A DNA stretch of 64,000 nt, taken from assembly GCA_902809825.1 (NCBI GenBank), contig LR778114.1, positions 124,001 to 188,000 of the forward strand, read 5' to 3'. Shown here piece after piece: positions 27,601-36,478 of the stretch; within the stretch, counting starts at the first letter, position 1, and each line of letters opens with the position of its first letter. Made by a program: the position numbers and the translations under genes. Origin of the DNA: Candidatus Hydrogenisulfobacillus filiaventi. Lineage in GTDB: Bacteria > Bacillota > Sulfobacillia > Sulfobacillales > R501. The notes beneath the pieces were generated by a model. The model made no database searches, was not told the DNA's origin, and saw nothing but the letters and a program-made list of their open reading frames with translations.

Positions 27601-28038
27601 CGCGGGGGCCGGGGGTGACATAGGCGGCGCCCGGCAGCGCGAACAGGGGGGCCGGAGCCCCGGCGGGCAAGGTGGCCTCCTCCACCACCCCTCCGGCGGC
27701 CAGATAGAGATGGCGGCCGTGCGGGCCGGTGGCCGGGACTGGCAGGGTGCCGGCGGGGGCCGGGGTCTCCATCCAGACCGCGGCGGGGGTGAGGGTGCCG
27801 GCGGTGGGCGTCCATACGGCGGTGTTGCCGTTGCCGTCCCCGGTTAGCAATAGCCCCAGGGCGGGGTCGTAGACTGCGGTCAGGGGGGTGCCGGGATCCG
27901 CCACGGCGGCGGTGAGGGTGAAGGGCGGGAAGGCGGGGAGGCCGCCCGGGCGGGCGGCGGCCACAGCAGGAAGGGGATGGCCAGCAGGCCGGACAGGGTC
28001 CAGGCCAGCAGCCGGCGGATGGGCTCGTCTGCTTTCAT
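24680..28038 (-). CDS. Giant exported surface protein: propeller, Ig-like domain, three CWB2 repeats; one frameshift near start
   Basis: The main frame (24680-27964) encodes 1094 residues without a signal peptide. Just upstream, in another frame, ATG 28038 begins MKADEPIRRLLAWTLSGLL, then AIPFLLWPPPARAA, a textbook signal peptide that reaches a stop at 27880. Adding one base in the GC-rich stretch at about 27930-27965 joins the two. The order is signal peptide; low-complexity beta-rich region with propeller-like repeats (to about 600); an Ig-like/carboxypeptidase-regulatory fold (PDPVTATLTRPDGRPWPG); a Pro-rich linker; a domain with LRYYPRRYLLQVLAPPGD; and three CWB2 repeats at about 790-1085 (YIMGGPRAVAP, VTVAGGPAAVSP, VYMGGPRALDLP). 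CWB2 repeats bind wall polymers. The break is an assembly error or phase-type mutation. Confidence 0.78.
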
Positions 28039-28161
28039 AAAGACACCGTCCCGGTATTCAGGATAATTGCTATACCTGGTGGGGTATTCGGGCTGGGGTG
28101 GCGGAATCCTGTTTTCCGGGGGGAAAGCTTGTCGGTTGGCAACGGGCGCGGGCGCAGCACA

Positions 28162-28217
28162 GGACCTCCCGATCCCGTGTGCCGGCAGCCGGCGGGGGCA
28201 CGGGGACCGGGAGGTCC
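28162..28217 (-). terminator. Long hairpin terminator of the ferredoxin gene
   Basis: GGACCTCCC (28162-28170) pairs with GGGAGGTCC (28209-28217), and the stem continues inward with TCCCGTGTGCC against GGGGCACGGGGA. It begins 10 bases after the ferredoxin stop (minus strand). Confidence 0.65.
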
Positions 28218-28226
28218 AGGTACGGC

Positions 28227-28499
28227 TCAGCGGTTGCGGTAGTAGGCGGCGTTGATCTCCCGGAACTGCTCCATATCCGCAGGCAGGTCGTCGTCCGGGT
28301 AAATGGCGCTGACGGGGCAGACGGGCACACAAGCTCCGCAGTCGATGCAGGTGTCGGGGTCGATGTACAGCTGTTCGGCCTGGTCGTAAGCCGCCTGGCC
28401 GTCGCCTTCGGGATAGGGGTGAATGCAGTCGACAGGGCACGCGTCTACGCAGCTCCGGTCCTTGGTACCGATGCAGGCTGCGGTGATGATGTGAGCCAT
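28227..28499 (-). CDS. 7Fe (3Fe-4S/4Fe-4S) ferredoxin
   Basis: A 90-residue ferredoxin. Cys9, Cys17, Cys21 and Cys25 lie in ACIGTKDRSCVDACPVDC; Cys51, Cys54, Cys57 and Cys61 lie in CIDCGACVPVCP. The C-x7-C-x3-CP spacing is that of Thermus/Bacillus-type seven-iron ferredoxins, in which Cys9, Cys17 and Cys61 would hold the 3Fe-4S cluster and Cys21, 51, 54 and 57 the 4Fe-4S cluster. It is a soluble low-potential electron carrier. AAAGGAG precedes the ATG. It has its own promoter and terminator, so it is monocistronic. Confidence 0.95.
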   Translation of the reverse strand: MAHIITAACIGTKDRSCVDACPVDCIHPYPEGDGQAAYDQAEQLYIDPDTCIDCGACVPVCPVSAIYPDDDLPADMEQFREINAAYYRNR

Positions 28500-28553
28500 T
28501 CGGTCAACTCCTTTACCCAGGTTGGCGGGTATTGAGGAACAAGTATAGCGCGA

Positions 28554-28582
28554 ATTTTACCGCAACTTGTACGGGCTGTAAA
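28554..28582 (-). promoter_or_regulatory. Ferredoxin promoter
   Basis: On the minus strand TTTACA (28577-28582) and TAAAAT (28554-28559) are 17 bases apart in an AT-richer patch, giving a 5' leader of about 45 bases before the ATG at 28499. Confidence 0.65.
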
Positions 28583-28737
28583 CGCTCGCGTCTACCGGCG
28601 CCCGGCCCGGAAAGGGCCGGGGTTCCCCGCCCCGCCTCGCTGCCCGCGCTTGTCGGCGCAGGACGCACACGGCTATTCTACAATGAGAGCGAAGGCGGCG
28701 CGAGGGGAAACCGGCGCGCGCACTGCGAGCGGGAGGG

Positions 28738-29523
28738 ATGGCTGTGCTGGACGATTACGCGGTGGTGGTCGGAATGGGGCAGCTGGGCCGGGTGTTCGCC
28801 CAGGCCTTCCTGGCCGCCGGGACCGCCGTCATTCCCGCCCTGCGCCGGACGCCCCTGGACGCGCTGGCGGCAGCGGCCCCCGAACCACGCCTGGTACTGG
28901 TGGCCACCGCCGAGGATGACCTGCCGCCGGCGCTGAATGCGTTGCCCCCGGCCTGGCGGGGCCGGGTGGGGTTGCTGCAGAACGAGCTGGTGCCGGCGGT
29001 CTGGGAGGCGGCCGGCATTACGGACCCCACGGTGGCGGTGGTCTGGTTCGAGAAGAAGCCGGGCATGGAGGTGCGCGTCATCCTGCCCAGCCCGGTGTGG
29101 GGCCCGGCTGCGGCGTGGGTGGCGGACGCCCTCGGCCGCATCGGCATTCCGGCGGTGGTGCTGGAGGATTACGGGCGGCTGGTCTATGAACTGGTGCTGA
29201 AGAACGTCTACATCTGGACCACCAACATCGCCGGCCTGGCGGTGGGGGGCACCGCCGGGGAGCTGTGGGAGCGGCACCGCCCGCTGGCGGAAGCGGTGCT
29301 GGGCGAGGCGTTGGCGGTGCAGGAGGCCCTGACCGGGCAGCATTTCGACCCGGCTCGCCTGCAGGAGGCGGTGGTGGCCGCCCTGGCCGCGGATCCCGCC
29401 CACCGCCTCATGGGCCGCAGCGCCCGGGCCCGCCTGGCCCGCGCCCTGGCCCATGCCCGCCGCCTGGGGGTGGCGGTGCCCACCCTGGAACGGATTGCGG
29501 CCGATACGGCCTCAGCGGGATAG
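28738..29523 (+). CDS. Ketopantoate-reductase-like (PanE/ApbA-type) oxidoreductase
   Basis: A 261-residue protein with an N-terminal Rossmann motif, YAVVVGMGQLGRVFAQAF, the second-strand segment RLVLVATAEDDL, and a helical C-terminal domain containing ELVLKNVYIWTTNIAGL, where PanE-type enzymes carry the substrate Lys-x3-Asn. Overall similarity to true PanE is loose, so the substrate is uncertain. ATG 28738 has GGGAGGG upstream, and a TACAAT -10-like element is at 28679-28684. The HAD gene follows after 22 bases. Confidence 0.7.
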   Translation: MAVLDDYAVVVGMGQLGRVFAQAFLAAGTAVIPALRRTPLDALAAAAPEPRLVLVATAEDDLPPALNALPPAWRGRVGLLQNELVPAVWEAAGITDPTVAVVWFEKKPGMEVRVILPSPVWGPAAAWVADALGRIGIPAVVLEDYGRLVYELVLKNVYIWTTNIAGLAVGGTAGELWERHRPLAEAVLGEALAVQEALTGQHFDPARLQEAVVAALAADPAHRLMGRSARARLARALAHARRLGVAVPTLERIAADTASAG

Positions 29524-29545
29524 GCGGCGGGGAGGCGGGAGACGG

Positions 29546-30304
29546 GTGGCGTTACGGGCGCTCATCTTTGATGTGGACGGCACCTTGGCGGATACCGAGC
29601 GGCACGGCCACCGGGTCGCCTTCAACCGCGCGTTTGAGGAAGCGGGGTGGCCCTTCCGCTGGGATGAGGCCACCTACGGGGAGCTGTTGGCCATCACCGG
29701 GGGCAAGGAGCGGCTGCGCGCCTACCTGGAGCGCATCGCCCTGGGGGCCGAGGTGGATGACGCCCTCATCCGGGAACTGCACCGGGCCAAGACCCGGCAT
29801 TACGTCCGCCTGCTGGAGGAGGGCGCCATCCCTCTACGGCCGGGGGTGCTGCGCCTGCTCCGGGAGGCGCGGGCCGCCGGCCTGCAGCTGGCCATCGCCA
29901 CCACCACCACCCCCGCCAATGTACACGGGCTGCTGGTCCATGCCATGGGCGAGGAGGCCCTGGAATGGTTTACGGTCATCGGGGCGGGGGACGTGGTGGC
30001 GGGCAAGAAGCCCCTGCCCGACATCTATCACTGGGTGCTGGAGCAGCTGGACCTGGACCCCGCCCGCTGCCTGGCGGTGGAGGACTCGGCGGTGGGTCTG
30101 GCGGCAGCGCGCGCCGCCGGGCTGCCTACCCTGGTCACGGTCAATGACTACACCCGGGACCAGGCCTTCCCGGGGGCGCTGGCGGTGCTGGAGCATCTGG
30201 GCGAGCCGGACCGGCCGGCCCGGGTGCTGGCCGGCCCCGAGCCGGGGCCGGTGGTGGTCACCGTCCCCCTGCTGGCCCGCTGGCACCGGGCGGCCGCGGG
30301 CTAG
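29546..30304 (+). CDS. HAD-superfamily phosphatase, CbbY-like
   Basis: A 252-residue HAD hydrolase with motif I FDVDGTLADTE (nucleophile Asp10), motif II AIATTTT, motif III Lys in KKPLPDIY and motif IV CLAVEDSAVGLAAA. The capped layout and KPLPDIY phrase fit the CbbY/beta-phosphoglucomutase-like group that acts on sugar phosphates (xylulose-1,5-bisphosphate in CbbY). GTG 29546 follows GGAGGCGGGAGACG. Its stop TAG and the stop of the convergent lipoprotein gene share the same CTAG. Confidence 0.85.
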   Translation: MALRALIFDVDGTLADTERHGHRVAFNRAFEEAGWPFRWDEATYGELLAITGGKERLRAYLERIALGAEVDDALIRELHRAKTRHYVRLLEEGAIPLRPGVLRLLREARAAGLQLAIATTTTPANVHGLLVHAMGEEALEWFTVIGAGDVVAGKKPLPDIYHWVLEQLDLDPARCLAVEDSAVGLAAARAAGLPTLVTVNDYTRDQAFPGALAVLEHLGEPDRPARVLAGPEPGPVVVTVPLLARWHRAAAG

Positions 30305-31041
30305 GGGTTGTCGCGGGTCAGGGTGATCCGCAGGCGGACGGCCTGTCCGCCGGGACCGTAGCCCCGGGCGGTCCAGCGGCTGGAGAGGGGCAGGTGCGTC
30401 CCCGCACTCAGGACGGTAATGCCGTCCAGGGTGGCCGTCTCCGGTGCCGGCAGCCCGGGCCCGCTCAGGGTGCCGGAGCCGCTCACGCGCAGGTCGAGCT
30501 GGCCGCCGCCGCCGGGGGTGAGGCGGTTGTGCTCCACCACCGTGAGACGGGCGCCATCGGGCAGGGTGAGGGTGTCGGTGCGGGACCATTGCAGGGCCCC
30601 CTGCCAGGGCCGGGCCGGCAGCGCCGGCACCACCAGCGGGCTCCAGGCGCCGGAGGGAGCGGGCTGCCCGGATCCGGCCGGCAGCCCGTGCCGGTTCAGG
30701 ATGACGGATACCGAGAGGCCGGCTGCGGGCACGATACCGCCCAGGGCCTGCCCGTTCCGGGAGGCTTCCCCGTTGAGCAGGTCCAGGGTCAGGCGGGCCA
30801 GGCCGTGGCCGAGGGGGGCGACCGCTGCCCGGAAGCGGGCGGCCAGGTCGTAGGTGGTGCTGCCCTGGCCGTTGGCGGGGGCGGTGAGGACGGCGTCCAG
30901 GTTGTAGGTGTACTGACGCGGGCCGGCGGGCCAGCGGTAGGCCAGGGGCGCCGGATGGGGGGCTGCCGCGGGACCGCAGCCGCCCGCGGCCAGCCCCGCC
31001 AGGCTGAGGCCGGCCAGGGACAGGGCCAGACGACGGGACAT
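30301..31041 (-). CDS. Lipoprotein of unknown function
   Basis: A 246-residue lipoprotein. The signal peptide ends in the lipobox LAAGGC (Cys22). The mature region is beta-rich: YTYNLDAVLTA, TYDLAARFRAAVAPL, TLPDGARLTVVEHNRL, DGITVLSAGTHLPLSSRW. It resembles periplasm/wall-side lipoproteins that bind lipophilic ligands, but I recognise no named family. It is anchored to the outer face of the membrane. It is convergent with the HAD gene, sharing the CTAG stop. Confidence 0.65.
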   Translation of the reverse strand: MSRRLALSLAGLSLAGLAAGGCGPAAAPHPAPLAYRWPAGPRQYTYNLDAVLTAPANGQGSTTYDLAARFRAAVAPLGHGLARLTLDLLNGEASRNGQALGGIVPAAGLSVSVILNRHGLPAGSGQPAPSGAWSPLVVPALPARPWQGALQWSRTDTLTLPDGARLTVVEHNRLTPGGGGQLDLRVSGSGTLSGPGLPAPETATLDGITVLSAGTHLPLSSRWTARGYGPGGQAVRLRITLTRDNP

Positions 31042-31149
31042 GGGGCTCCTCCTTCAGGCAGGTTTCGTCGCACAAGGTCCGCCGGGATTGTCCCCAGCAT
31101 AGCAGACCGCCGGCGGGGACGCGCCGGAAGGTTTTGCATGCGCGCCGAC

Positions 31150-31199
31150 TTGACTAAATACTCTAGTACATATATTCTATCCTTGAATATATATTCAAG
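31150..31199 (+). promoter_or_regulatory. Promoter plus 18-bp perfect palindrome before the FmdE/TauE pair
   Basis: TTGACT (31150-31155) and TATTCT (31173-31178) are 17 bases apart. Immediately after, CTTGAATATATATTCAAG (31182-31199) is a perfect 18-bp palindrome sitting at the predicted start of transcription. It is very AT-rich against its surroundings. A dimeric repressor bound there would block initiation. Confidence 0.75.
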
Positions 31200-31217
31200 C
31201 CGAAAGGGGCGGATCCC

Positions 31218-31862
31218 ATGGACATCCGGTTGGCATCCGAAACCGCTGTCACCCCCGAGGAGCTGCACGCGGCCCAGTACTTCCACGGGCACAAGTGCCC
31301 GGCCATGCCCCAGGGCCTGCGGGCCGGCCACCTGGCCATGGACATCCTGGGCGTGGAGCGGGCCCGGGGCGGGGGCGAACTCATCGCCGTGGTCGAGACC
31401 GGCTATCATCACTTTTCCGGTTGTTTTGCGGACGGGGTGCAGTTCGCCACCGGCTGCACCACCGGCAAGGGCAACCTGGAGCGCAATCCGCTGGGGAAGT
31501 TCGCCCTCACCCTGCTGGAGCCGGCCAGCGGCCGCGCGGTGCGGGTGGTCCCCAAGGCGGAACGCATGGCCCAATGCCTTAACATGGACTTCTTCAAGCT
31601 GCGGGCCCAGGGGGTGCCGCCCTGGAAGCTGGACCCGGCGGTGGTGGATCCCTTGATCGAGGACGTCCTCACCCGGCCCTGGCAGGAAATCTTCGACGTG
31701 GAGACCTTCGAGCACTATCCCTACCCCCGCCAGCCGGAGGTGTTTGAGGCCGTGCGCTGCGACGAGTGCGGGGAGCTGGTGGTGACCAGCTACGCCACCC
31801 GCATCGAGGAGCGCTGGTACTGCCGGCCTTGCCTGGACCGGCGGCTGCACGCCGGCCGTTAG
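31218..31862 (+). CDS. FmdE-family protein with zinc ribbon
   Basis: A 214-residue protein matching the FmdE family, named after subunit E of molybdenum formylmethanofuran dehydrogenase but widespread in non-methanogens. The family motif is FHGHKCPAMPQGLRAG (Cys27), followed by VETGYHHFSGCFADGVQFATGC-type cysteines and the C-terminal zinc ribbon CDEC...CRPC. In bacteria it is often found with molybdenum/formate or sulfur enzymes. It precedes a TauE/SafE permease by 55 bases under a shared promoter. Its biochemical role is not established; a metal- or sulfur-related accessory role is inference. Confidence 0.85.
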   Translation: MDIRLASETAVTPEELHAAQYFHGHKCPAMPQGLRAGHLAMDILGVERARGGGELIAVVETGYHHFSGCFADGVQFATGCTTGKGNLERNPLGKFALTLLEPASGRAVRVVPKAERMAQCLNMDFFKLRAQGVPPWKLDPAVVDPLIEDVLTRPWQEIFDVETFEHYPYPRQPEVFEAVRCDECGELVVTSYATRIEERWYCRPCLDRRLHAGR

Positions 31863-31917
31863 CGGTCAAGGGGCCCCGGGCGGCCACCGCCCGGGGCCGG
31901 AAGCGGAGGCTTGACCC

Positions 31918-32676
31918 GTGATGCTGTTCTGGACCGGCACGCTCATCTTCGTGGTGTCCTTTGTGTTCGCCATGCTGGGCCTGGGCGGCGGGATGCTGTA
32001 CGTGCCCATCTTCCACTGGCTGGGCTTCGGCCTCAAGAACGTGGTCATCCCCCTGGGCCTGCTGCTCAACGGGCTCAACACCCTGGTGGCGCTGGTGCCC
32101 TATGGGCGCAAGGGGCTGGTGGACTGGAAGGGGGGGCTGCCCATGGCCCTGGGGGCCCTGGTGGGGGCGCCCCTGGGGGCGATGACCGCCCCCTACGTGC
32201 CCGGACGGGTGCTACTGATCCTGTTTGCCCTGCTGGTGCTGGTGGCCGGGGCCCGCACCCTGGCGGTGGTGCGGCAGGCGGAGCCGGCGCTGGACGTCCT
32301 GCCGCCCCACCGCATGCTGTGGGGGACCCTGGTCTCCACCCTGGCCGGGTTCCTGGGCGGGCTGCTGGGCATCGGGGGTGGGTTCCTCATCAGCCCCCTC
32401 CTGCTCTGGATCGGGTATCCGACCAAGGAGGCGGCCGCTACCACCGCTTACATCGTGACCTTCTCCAGCTTCTCCGGTTTTCTCGGCCATATGGGGCATA
32501 TGACCCTAAGCGGCCCCCTCTTGGCGGTGACGGTGGGGGCGGTGCTGGTGGCCTCCTGGGCGGGGTCCAGCTTCATGGCCAACAAGGCCAAGCCTGCCTG
32601 GGTGAAGACCCTCTACGGCATCCTGCTGCTGGGAGTGGCGGCCAAGCTCCTGTGGCCCTTCCTGGCCACCGCCTGA
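31918..32676 (+). CDS. TauE/SafE-family anion permease
   Basis: A 252-residue membrane protein with about eight helices in two related halves: FVVSFVFAMLGLGGGMLYVP near the start and GFLGGLLGIGGGFLISPLLL in the middle, the duplicated GLGGG/GIGGG motifs of the TauE/SafE (DUF81) family. Members export sulfite, sulfoacetate or related organosulfur anions. GTG 31918 lies 8 bases after GGAGG; ATG 31921 is the alternative. A strong terminator follows. The pairing with FmdE is the interesting context. Confidence 0.85.
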   Translation: MMLFWTGTLIFVVSFVFAMLGLGGGMLYVPIFHWLGFGLKNVVIPLGLLLNGLNTLVALVPYGRKGLVDWKGGLPMALGALVGAPLGAMTAPYVPGRVLLILFALLVLVAGARTLAVVRQAEPALDVLPPHRMLWGTLVSTLAGFLGGLLGIGGGFLISPLLLWIGYPTKEAAATTAYIVTFSSFSGFLGHMGHMTLSGPLLAVTVGAVLVASWAGSSFMANKAKPAWVKTLYGILLLGVAAKLLWPFLATA

Positions 32677-32689
32677 GGCCCCCGGCGCG

Positions 32690-32719
32690 GACGGCGGGGA
32701 TAACCCCGCCGTCTTTTTT
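32690..32719 (+). terminator. Rho-independent terminator after the TauE gene
   Basis: GACGGCGGGG and CCCCGCCGTC form a perfect 10-bp stem with an ATAA loop, followed by six T. It is the clearest intrinsic terminator in the window. Confidence 0.92.
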
Positions 32720-32817
32720 GTGCACCGGCAGGCGCGCCAAACCGCCATTATCCGGCAGAACTGGACAGAGCCCGGCGCTACAATGGGGAAAAGTGGCGGA
32801 ATGAGCAGGTGGTTCCC

Positions 32818-34332
32818 ATGACGGAGAGCGGCCTTTATGCCCTGATGCTGCGGACGGCGGGCAGTATGGGCCCGACCATCGAGCGGGCGCTGGCGGCCGG
32901 GGTGGTGCTGGATACCTGGATGAATGGGCAGGCGGAGGAGCACATCACCCCCGAGGCGGAGCGGGTGCTGGATGCCGCCACCCAGGAATGGGCGCGGCGG
33001 GCACAGGCCGCGCGCGCCGTCTTCCCGACCTATCCCATGCCACCGGTTTATGTGGAGGCGGTGTTCAACGACCTCCTTACCGGCACGGCCCTCTACGTGG
33101 CCCAGCAGGCCACCGGCACCCGGACGGTGAGCGCGGCCCATGCCGGCACTGCCGTGCGCCGCCTGGCGGCGTTCGTGGCCGCTGAACCCGACGGCATCAC
33201 CGCCGCCGCCCGCTACCATGCCGTGGTGGCCAGCCATGAGGACCTCAACGCGGTGGCCTATTACGGGCGTATGCGCCGGGAGGATTTCCTGTGGGGCACC
33301 TTGCACCGCCCCTGGCTGGACCGGCTCCTGACCCCGGAATGGACGGTCTACACCCAGGCCGGCGTGCTGCGTACGGTGGTGGACGGCGAGGGGGAGTGGG
33401 TGACCCTCACCCCGGCGGGGCGGGCCCTGCTGGACCAGCTGCGCCGCACCTTGGAGGCGGCGGGCGAGTTCGCCTGGCGGGCCAACGCCCAACGCTGGGT
33501 CATTTTCGGGGAGACGGACTACGACCGCGTCTTCGACACCGTGTTTCCGGATTCCTCCTCCTCCACCCGGGAATGGGTCGCGCGCCTGCCGCTGCCGCCG
33601 GGGGCGCAGGTGCTGGAGATCGGGGCCGGCACCGGGCGGGTGACCTTCGAGTTGGGGCTGGCCGACCGGGTGGCGGCGGTGGGCGGGCAGCTGATCGCCC
33701 TGGAGCCGTCGGCGGCCCTGCTCTCCACCCTGAAGGCCAAGCGGGCCCAGCGGGGGGCGGACCACGTCACCCTGGTGCAGGGGGTAGCGGAGGCCATCCC
33801 CTATCCGGCCGACCGGTTCGACCTGGTGCTGGCGGTGGCGGTGCTGCACTTCACCGAGGTGGAGCAGGCGGTGGCGGAGATGACCCGGGTCACCCGGCCG
33901 GGCGGCCTGGTGGCCGCTCGTAACCCCAATCCTGCCGACCTGCTCAGTATCCCCATGGTGGCCACCTGGTTCCGGTCCCTACGGCAGCTGGCGGAACGAC
34001 TGCAGGTGCCGCTGGGGGAAAAGCAGGGCGTCGCCCCCGGCCGGGTGGAGGCGGCCTTCCGGCAGGCGGGGCTGGTGGAGGTGCAGCAGCACCGGGTGCC
34101 CCTGCGCGTCACCGCCGCCGACCCTGACGCCTTCCTGGCCTTCGTGCTCAAGGGCGGGGCGTTCTATCAGAACATCCTGGCCCGGCTGCCAATCGAGGAG
34201 CGGTGGGCGCTGCTGGAGCTGCTGGGCCGGCAGGGGCGGGAGCTGGCCCTGCACACCCGGCCGGAGGAACAGGCGATGGTGGCCAGCAGCAGCGTCATCA
34301 CCGGCCGCAAACCGCCGGAGCCCGCCCCCTAG
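32818..34332 (+). CDS. SAM-dependent methyltransferase with large N-terminal domain
   Basis: A 504-residue protein. The C-terminal half (about residues 230-420) is a class I methyltransferase: AQVLEIGAGTGRVTFELG (motif I), LIALEPSAALL, and FDLVLAVAVLHF (motif IV). The N-terminal 225 residues are helical with no motif I recognise (TPEAERVLDAATQEWARRAQ) and probably bind the substrate or mediate dimerisation. ATG 32818 has AGGTGG 6 bases upstream. The acceptor molecule is unknown. It is convergent with the chemotaxis gene across a bidirectional hairpin. Confidence 0.78.
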   Translation: MTESGLYALMLRTAGSMGPTIERALAAGVVLDTWMNGQAEEHITPEAERVLDAATQEWARRAQAARAVFPTYPMPPVYVEAVFNDLLTGTALYVAQQATGTRTVSAAHAGTAVRRLAAFVAAEPDGITAAARYHAVVASHEDLNAVAYYGRMRREDFLWGTLHRPWLDRLLTPEWTVYTQAGVLRTVVDGEGEWVTLTPAGRALLDQLRRTLEAAGEFAWRANAQRWVIFGETDYDRVFDTVFPDSSSSTREWVARLPLPPGAQVLEIGAGTGRVTFELGLADRVAAVGGQLIALEPSAALLSTLKAKRAQRGADHVTLVQGVAEAIPYPADRFDLVLAVAVLHFTEVEQAVAEMTRVTRPGGLVAARNPNPADLLSIPMVATWFRSLRQLAERLQVPLGEKQGVAPGRVEAAFRQAGLVEVQQHRVPLRVTAADPDAFLAFVLKGGAFYQNILARLPIEERWALLELLGRQGRELALHTRPEEQAMVASSSVITGRKPPEPAP

Positions 34333-34347
34333 GGGGGAGGCGGGCTC
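34318..34347. terminator. Bidirectional hairpin between convergent genes
   Basis: GAGCCCGCC (34318-34326) pairs with GGCGGGCTC (34339-34347); it includes the methyltransferase stop codon and precedes the end of the chemotaxis gene. Confidence 0.55.
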
Positions 34348-34365
34348 GGCTGCAGGGGCAGGGGT

Positions 34366-36336
34366 CTAGAAGCGGAAGCCGGCGGCCACCGCCTCCAGAC
34401 TGCCGGCCACCTCGGCCAAGCCGTTGGCCTGGCCCTCCAGCTGTTCCATGGTGGCGGCCATGTCATGGGTGCTCGCGGCCACCTCTTCGGTGGAGGCGGC
34501 GGTCTCCTCGGAGATGGCGGCCAGCCCCTGCAGGATGTCGCTCACCGAGTTGGAGGCGGCGGCCATCTCTTGGGAGGCCTGGCTGTTCTCGCGGGCGGTG
34601 CGGGTGATCTGCTGCACGCGTTCCGCGACCAGGTCGCGCCGTTCCTCCAGGCCGCCTGAGGTCTCCACCAGGGTCCCGATCTCCTCCGTCACCCGCTGGA
34701 TGGCCTGCTCCATGGCGTCCAGGGCTTGATGGGCATCCCGGGCCAGGCGCTGGCCTTCCTCCACCGCGCTGCGGCCCCGGCCCATGGTTTCGACCGAGGA
34801 CTCCACCCCGTTCTGGATGCCATGTACCAGCTCGGCAATCTCGTCGGTGGCGCGGGCCGCGCGCTCTGCCAGCTTGCGTACCTCGTCCGCCACCACCCCG
34901 AAGCCGCGCCCGTGCTCGCCCGCCCGGGCGGCTTCGATATTGGCGTTGAGGGCCAGCAGGTTAGTCTGGGCGGCGATGTCGGAGATGGTCTCCACGATGG
35001 CGCCGATACGGGCGGAACGCTGCCCCAGCTGGTCCACCGCCCCGGCCGTCTCTTCCACCACCTCGGCGATGCGGCCCATCGCGGCCAGGGTGGCCTCCAC
35101 CTCCTGGCGGCCCTGGCGGGCGGTGGCGCGGGTGTCTTCGGCGATGGCCCGCACCCGCTGCACGACGGCGCCGGTGCCGCGGATGGCCTCCACCATGCGC
35201 TCCAGTTTGTCGGCGGAGTCGTCCGCAGCCTGGGCCTGGCCTTCGGCCCCCGCCGCCACCTGCTCCACCGAGGCCTTCAGCTGCTGCATGGTGGTGGCGA
35301 TCTGCTGCAGGCCATGCGACTGTTCGGTGGTGGCCTCGGCCACCTGCTGGACGGCGGTGGCTACTTGAGAGGCGGCCCCCCGTCCGTCCCGGGCCATGGT
35401 GCGCAGGCGGGCGACGTTGTCCTCCAGGGTGCGGCTGGTCTCCTGGATGCGGCCCAGCATCGCGCGCAGGCGCTCGTGCATCTCCTTGAGGGCCAGGCCC
35501 AGGGTGTCCTGGGGCCCCAGGGGTTCGGGCGGCACGGTCAGATCGCCCCGGCCCACCGCCTCCGCACTCCGGGCCAGGGCCCGCATGTAGGCCATGAGCC
35601 GGCGGAAGTCCTCGGCCAGGCGGCCCAGCTCATCCCGGCTGCGGAAGCGGACCTCCCCATCCAACCGCCCTTGGGCCAACGCCGCCCCCAGCCGGGCCAT
35701 GCTGATGGTGGGCCGGATCATGAGGGCTTCCGTCAGGATCCAGATGACGAGGCTGGCCAGCAGGAAGAGGCCGATGGCCCACAGGGAGACCCCGATGAGG
35801 GTGTGCTGCACCCGGACCACCTCTGCGGTCTCGCGGGCGTTGCGGGCGGTGATGAGGGCGGTGATGCGGGCCAGGCCGGAACCGATGCCGACGGCAGGGC
35901 GGGCACTCTCCAGGCGCAGGGCGGTGCGCACCCGGCCTGCCGCCAGGCTGGCGTCCACCGCTGCCGCGGTGTTGCGGTAGGCAGCCAGTTCGGACTCCAC
36001 GCCGCGTAGGACGGCACCGGCCGCAGGGTCCCGGACGCTGCGGGCGAAGGCGGCCAGGCCGCGGGTGAAGGCGCGGCCGTCCGCGGCCTGGGTGGTCTCG
36101 AGGGTACCGGCGGGTAGTCCGGCTGCTGCCGCCAGCACGTAGGCGTTGCGGGCGGCGTCGTAGCGGTAGAAGGCGGCCTCCAGCCCCTGGGCGGCGGTCG
36201 CCTGGGTGTAACTACGGTTGAGGGCGTTGATTTCGGTCAGAGAGCGTTGACCGGAGTGGACCCCCCATAGGCCGGAGGCCACACTGATGCCCAGGACGAT
36301 GAGAAAGAGAACGGCCAGTTTAGCGCGTAACGGCAC
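34366..36336 (-). CDS. Methyl-accepting chemotaxis protein
   Basis: A 656-residue receptor. TM1 is about residues 8-28 ([19 protein letters not shown]), a helical sensory region of about 150 residues follows (four-helix-bundle MCP type), TM2 is [20 protein letters not shown], then a HAMP domain. The cytoplasmic signalling domain contains the conserved hairpin tip [20 protein letters not shown] and [23 protein letters not shown] 36336 follows AGGGAGGGGG. The ligand is unknown. No flagellar or other che gene lies in the window, so this is an orphan receptor. Confidence 0.92.
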   Translation of the reverse strand: MPLRAKLAVLFLIVLGISVASGLWGVHSGQRSLTEINALNRSYTQATAAQGLEAAFYRYDAARNAYVLAAAAGLPAGTLETTQAADGRAFTRGLAAFARSVRDPAAGAVLRGVESELAAYRNTAAAVDASLAAGRVRTALRLESARPAVGIGSGLARITALITARNARETAEVVRVQHTLIGVSLWAIGLFLLASLVIWILTEALMIRPTISMARLGAALAQGRLDGEVRFRSRDELGRLAEDFRRLMAYMRALARSAEAVGRGDLTVPPEPLGPQDTLGLALKEMHERLRAMLGRIQETSRTLEDNVARLRTMARDGRGAASQVATAVQQVAEATTEQSHGLQQIATTMQQLKASVEQVAAGAEGQAQAADDSADKLERMVEAIRGTGAVVQRVRAIAEDTRATARQGRQEVEATLAAMGRIAEVVEETAGAVDQLGQRSARIGAIVETISDIAAQTNLLALNANIEAARAGEHGRGFGVVADEVRKLAERAARATDEIAELVHGIQNGVESSVETMGRGRSAVEEGQRLARDAHQALDAMEQAIQRVTEEIGTLVETSGGLEERRDLVAERVQQITRTARENSQASQEMAAASNSVSDILQGLAAISEETAASTEEVAASTHDMAATMEQLEGQANGLAEVAGSLEAVAAGFRF

Positions 36337-36478
36337 CGAAATCCCCCTCCCTGGGTACCCGCGGCACCCGGGTTTTTGCACGGGGGATTTCGACCGTTTT
36401 CGCTCTTTCCCTTTTCTTGCGGGCCGATTTTCGGGCGGCCGGGGGCCGTTTGCGGGCTGGCCGGCCGCCAGCGGACCC

